Assembly: GCF_009696175.1 (NCBI RefSeq)
Contig: NZ_VUMM01000007.1
Coordinates: 21,562-85,561 of the forward strand
Direction: 5' to 3'
Source: Floccifex porci
Lineage (GTDB): Bacteria > Bacillota_I > Bacilli_A > Erysipelotrichales > Erysipelotrichaceae
DNA: 64,000 nt
The translations under genes and the position numbers were made by a program. The notes beneath the pieces are model-generated. The model ran no database searches and was not told the DNA's origin. It saw only the letters and a list, made by a program, of their open reading frames with translations. Shown piece by piece: positions 62,721 through 64,000 of the stretch. Positions within the stretch are counted from its first letter, which is position 1. Each line of letters starts with the position of its first letter.

Positions 62721-63290
62721 TTATACAAATTCAATTTCATTCTCCATTTTTTTGATATTGGCAAGTGAAAAAACTTCAATGCCCATATCCTGTATGCGCT
62801 TCAAACCTTTCTGATACGATTTTGTGATTACGATTCCACAGCCTTCTACTGTTGCATTTGCTTGTCTACAAATATCAATCAAGGCATTTAAGGCTTCTCC
62901 ATTTGCCAAGAAATCATCAATGATCAAAACATGATCTTCTTCCTTTAAAAAACGTTTTGAGACTTGTACATTATATTCCACATTACGTGTATAAGACTTT
63001 TCTTTACAACAATAAATATCCCCAGTTAAATTGCTTGAATTTCCTTTTTTCGCAAAGACAACCTTAGGATATCCAAAATATTTTGCACACATCACCGCAA
63101 TTCCGATTCCACTGGATTCAATTGTCAAAATTTTATTGATCTTTTTATCTTTAAAATGTTGATAAAATTCTTTTCCCATTTCATCCAGCAATTCAACATC
63201 CATTTGATGATTTAAAAAAGAGTCAACCTTTAAAACATTTCCTTTTAATAAAATTCCTTCTTCCCTAATTTTATCTTCTAATAATTTCAT
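62721..63290 (-). CDS. xpt: Xanthine phosphoribosyltransferase
   Basis: 189 aa purine salvage enzyme converting xanthine and PRPP to XMP. N-terminus MKLLEDKIREEGILLKG, base-side LTIESSGIGIA near 55, and the PRPP loop VLIIDDFLANGEAL near 123, all typical of Xpt. It overlaps the YgjV-like gene by 4 bases. Unlike in Bacillus subtilis, no purine riboswitch is seen upstream and no pbuX partner follows. Confidence 0.95.
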   Translation of the reverse strand: MKLLEDKIREEGILLKGNVLKVDSFLNHQMDVELLDEMGKEFYQHFKDKKINKILTIESSGIGIAVMCAKYFGYPKVVFAKKGNSSNLTGDIYCCKEKSYTRNVEYNVQVSKRFLKEEDHVLIIDDFLANGEALNALIDICRQANATVEGCGIVITKSYQKGLKRIQDMGIEVFSLANIKKMENEIEFV

Positions 63291-63790
63291 AAAGCAGCTC
63301 CTTTTTTCATTTTATATAAAGTTATTGTATTTGTAATAGTTGTCAATGTATCAAAAAATACAGCTACATAATTTAATACCGATAAATCATAAACCAGCCA
63401 CATTAATAAAGTAACAATCACAACAATTTTAAATACAATTGGATCTTTACAGTCCATATACCATGTGAATATAGATGTGGATAAAACAGGTAATAAATGA
63501 ATCCATTGAACCTGTTTTAAAAGAATCACTAAAAGAAACTGTATTAGAATAAATATGATTTTTATTTTCTTTGTGAATTCAATTTTAAATGAAATACAGT
63601 TTCTTAAAATGGTAAAACAATTTGTCACAAAGCCACTGATTCCACCTAATACAAGATTAGCCAATCCGATAAATCCGCATTGTATACATTGAGCAATAAT
63701 AATTTGTTCTTTTTTCTTTAAAAACCCAATCATAACCATCACAATGGATCCAAATAAAGCAATAATATTTCCAAGAATAATTGTATTCAT
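63287..63790 (-). CDS. YgjV-like membrane protein
   Basis: 167 aa with about five helices, GNIIALFGSIVMVMIGFLKKKEQIIIAQCIQ and later TWYMDCKDPIVFKIVV, the layout of the YgjV/inner-membrane family of unknown function. It overlaps xpt by 4 bases (ATGA), so it may take part in purine uptake or simply share the transcript. Confidence 0.7.
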   Translation of the reverse strand: MNTIILGNIIALFGSIVMVMIGFLKKKEQIIIAQCIQCGFIGLANLVLGGISGFVTNCFTILRNCISFKIEFTKKIKIIFILIQFLLVILLKQVQWIHLLPVLSTSIFTWYMDCKDPIVFKIVVIVTLLMWLVYDLSVLNYVAVFFDTLTTITNTITLYKMKKGAAL

Positions 63791-63874
63791 TTTTTCACCT
63801 ATATATTTCTAAACAATCTATTTTATTGTGTACTAGGTATTCTATAAAGTCAATTAAAAAAACTATCCAATAAA

Positions 63875-63899
63875 TGAAGTGAACCCAATTTCTTGGACA
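63875..63899. repeat. Probable terminal inverted repeat of an IS3-family element
   Basis: TGAAGTGAACCCAATTTCTT and following TGGAC, 19 bases beyond the transposase stop, resembles IS3/IS150-type ends (TG...CCC...TTGGAC). The other end is outside the window, so it is not proven. Confidence 0.5.
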
Positions 63900-63917
63900 T
63901 TAAAATAAGTATACTAT

Positions 63918-64000
63918 CTAAACGGTAATTAAGGATTGATTTCTGTATTCTACAGGAGTTAATCCTTTTAATTTTTCAGTGATTCTCTGATTGTTATAGT
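63918..64000 (-). mobile_element. IS3-family transposase, C-terminal end (partial)
   Basis: Minus-strand frame ending at TAG 63920-63918 reads YNNQRITEKLKGLTPVEYRNQ, the usual last residues of the IS3/IS150 OrfB integrase-type transposase. The rest is beyond the right edge, so intactness cannot be judged. Confidence 0.8.

Noticed and set aside
63791..63960. Purine riboswitch upstream of xpt/YgjV
   Set aside because: The conserved purine-aptamer loops are not present; the space holds AT-rich sequence and the IS end.
1..64000. CRISPR array, prophage or complete transposon
   Set aside because: No regularly spaced direct repeats, no phage structural or integrase genes; only one partial IS3-type end at the right edge.

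Overview
The window reads as a low-GC Bacillota chromosome, most likely a gut member of the Erysipelotrichales or a close relative. This is inferred from the AT-rich coding sequence, AGGAGG-type ribosome sites, three T-box leaders, yneF, perR, tdk and short-form hisG/hisZ, plus a clear bile salt hydrolase. TAA, TAG and TGA all act as stops. No taxonomic search was possible. || Layout. 1-5760: histidine operon hisZ-G-D-C-B-H-A (minus strand, hisA cut by the left edge) behind a histidine T-box. 5795-8766: cutC followed upstream by three broken genes (an M20/PepV-type dipeptidase, a glycosylasparaginase and a MupG/DUF871 N-terminus). 8887-11190: a large surface protein. 11316-21100: amidohydrolase, Nudix hydrolase, YcxB-like and other membrane proteins, acylphosphatase, M48 protease with a zinc-ribbon partner, 2H phosphoesterase and thymidine kinase. 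21213-26000: HAD phosphatase, MscS channel, gltX, tRNA-Gln, GIY-YIG protein, DUF2752 and a GYF/DUF4234 membrane protein. 26071-30894: bioY, birA and a biotin-dependent Na+-pumping decarboxylase (oadA, oadG, biotin carrier, oadB), so biotin uptake and attachment sit beside a biotin enzyme. 31075-33627: an unusual protein with a PEP-synthase ATP-binding domain. 33637-43179: HAD phosphatase, GT51 transglycosylase, yneF, parC/parE, orphan PTS IIB, XRE regulator and purA. || 43314-47340 is an accessory patch behind tRNA-Trp. It holds a decayed Sau3AI-like restriction endonuclease, a mosaic surface protein with a GC-richer core, and the tail of a broken TetR-type regulator. 47350-49748: an [FeFe]-hydrogenase joined in frame to a rubrerythrin, downstream of perR. 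49862-53939: a decaying cluster (membrane protein, cupin-like fragment, AstE-like hydrolase, alpha-E protein, circularly permuted ATP-grasp). 54060-57119: tryptophan T-box and a TrpXYZ-type ABC transporter. 57257-60220: another surface protein, an ECF transporter S component and bile salt hydrolase. 60245-62713: amino-acid ABC transporter under a T-box whose specifier reads CGT, hence probably arginine uptake. 62721-64000: xpt, a YgjV-like membrane protein and the 3' end of an IS3-family element running off the right edge. || Themes: amino-acid supply is controlled by three T-boxes with aligned specifier loops (CAC, TGG, CGT). Gene decay is concentrated in two clusters and the tRNA-Trp patch. 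Three exported proteins share a C-terminal sorting-like tail without LPxTG. No CRISPR array and no complete mobile element were seen.
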